DNA of 64,000 nucleotides from Whitmania pigra (Eukaryota; Annelida; Clitellata; Hirudinida; Haemopidae): NCBI GenBank assembly GCA_021613335.1, contig JAJTWR010000245.1, positions 177,501 to 241,500 of the forward strand, read 5' to 3'. Shown piece by piece: positions 62,810 to 64,000 of this stretch (position 1 is its first letter; each line of letters starts with the position of its first letter). The notes under the pieces were generated by a model. It saw only the letters and a program-made list of their open reading frames with translations, ran no database searches and was not told where the DNA came from. The position numbers and the translations under genes were made by a program.

Positions 62810-64000
62810 CCTTCAAAGCAAAATAAATAAAATATATTAAAAATTAAATCTTTATTATTGAATATTTAACCTATATGAGATTCCAAATTTTTTGTGGCTT
62901 GTTATATAAATATATTTTCAAATATATTTTATGAAATAAAAGTGGCACTAATTTTGAGGATATTTGGTGTCTTGCTTGAAGGAATTTTTAAAATCAATAA
63001 ATTTTTTTAAAATAACAATTTAACGACAGTAACAGCTGACGAGAAATGAGTAAACTTCACATCAACATCCCTTCTATAACCATTCGCTAGTCATTCAATA
63101 TGCTAAAGATTGCGCAGAATTAAACTTACTAAAATTTAAAAATAAAATTTAAAATTACAATTTAAAAAAATATATATCTATAATAACGTTCAAACACTGC
63201 AGTCACATCTCTTGATGACATTAGCGATAATTAACCTCGACATATTTAAGTAAACAACAGATGCCTTTGCAATGCATGATGTCCCACGTAACTGTGGTCA
63301 TAGTCAAACTCAACTTCAATGAACATCTAACTTGAATTCAAAAAAAGAAAAGAAATAAATAGAACTTTAATAAAATTAAACAAGAAATAAAAGAATAAGA
63401 AATAAAAACAATACGCATTAGGGATGTGCGATCGCAATACATCGCCACAATAGCAGATCTACATGAGAAATGTTTGTTAGTCTAGTAATTAAGCAAATAT
63501 TTTGTCACGTTAGATAGATTTCTTGAGATTAATAAAATAATTTAAAATTATTTCTTGGATTCAACATCTGTCATAAATCTGGCATTGCCCATTCCTAGGA
63601 GCCCCTCACGTTTATTAATGTGATGTCTCATAAATTAATTGTTTTTATTGCATTAGCGATTAATTTAAATATTATTTTATTTGTTTGCAAACAGCCTACA
63701 AGCGTTCATCGACAAATGCATCATTACCATCAATATGTAAGAAAAGGCAATTTTTAAACTATTTCTAGAATTGTGATGTAACCTAGTTTATAAAGGAAGT
63801 TTAAAAATTAAAACGTTTAATGAATTATAGTCAAAGAGCTCACCCAAACTTTGACTCATAATCATTATCTTTAATTGTGTTACGGCCTTGAAATGTGTGA
63901 TGTTTCAGATGGTATGTAGCCAACAGGTGTGTTGATGACTGTTCAAGCGGAAGAAACTTCATTGGATAGTCTTAAAATATTAATAACTTTATTAATAAAA
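62810..64000. other. right end of window, no gene seen
   Basis: AT-rich sequence without recognisable C4 leader, cysteine exon or transposon domain. Confidence 0.5.

Overview
This is animal nuclear DNA: very AT-rich, with GT-AG introns, TATA-type promoters, huge (TTA/TAA)n arrays and animal-type retrotransposon debris. No rRNA, complete tRNA or CRISPR was found. The exact taxon cannot be fixed from the sequence. A lophotrochozoan-like invertebrate is a guess resting only on the tyrosinase type and the retroelement mix.

Left end (1-5.7 kb): the 3' end of a coiled-coil protein gene (+), an intronless 363-codon gene (-), a tRNA-like fragment, and a complete three-exon secreted tyrosinase gene (-) with a Cys-rich C-terminal tail.

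From 7.6 to 62.8 kb the window is one expanded family of tiny secreted four-cysteine peptides, called C4 peptides here. I could build 18 apparently intact four-exon genes of 44-65 aa, on both strands, plus about 17 relics or orphan exons. Every intact model has GT-AG introns in phases 1, 0, 1 and a coding length divisible by three. Exon 1 encodes a signal peptide near MKTVCVFLLAILMLACLM. Exon 2 carries the first cysteine, exon 3 the other three (typically C-x5-C-x5-C-x4-C), and exon 4 a short variable tail. Most family members on the main branch share a promoter block (TATAAAA, then CTCAGACATCTCCAAAG just before the ATG). Signal exons are nearly invariant and mature exons strongly divergent, which is the pattern of diversifying venom, antimicrobial or signalling peptides. 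Two branches are clear: branch A (MKTVCVF..., exon 2 EIVHSC...) and branch B (MKILICFF..., exon 2 DIADG...QYC).

The array is interleaved with (TTA)n tracts of about 50-700 bp. Mobile elements include a restriction-like-endonuclease LINE 3' end lying inside a TTA tract (Dong/R4-like), CR1/jockey-like LINE scraps, three relics of another LINE-type C-terminal domain, a Ty3/gypsy gag relic and a possible LTR. Segmental duplications account for the gene copies. One gene (44.9 kb) sits in a 1.16-kb insertion bounded by a 22-bp duplication, with the empty site preserved in inverted orientation at 62.1 kb. No function can be assigned to the peptides from sequence alone. They are best read as a rapidly evolving secreted peptide system with recurrent amidation-type C termini, alternative terminal exons and a natural disulfide-deletion variant.
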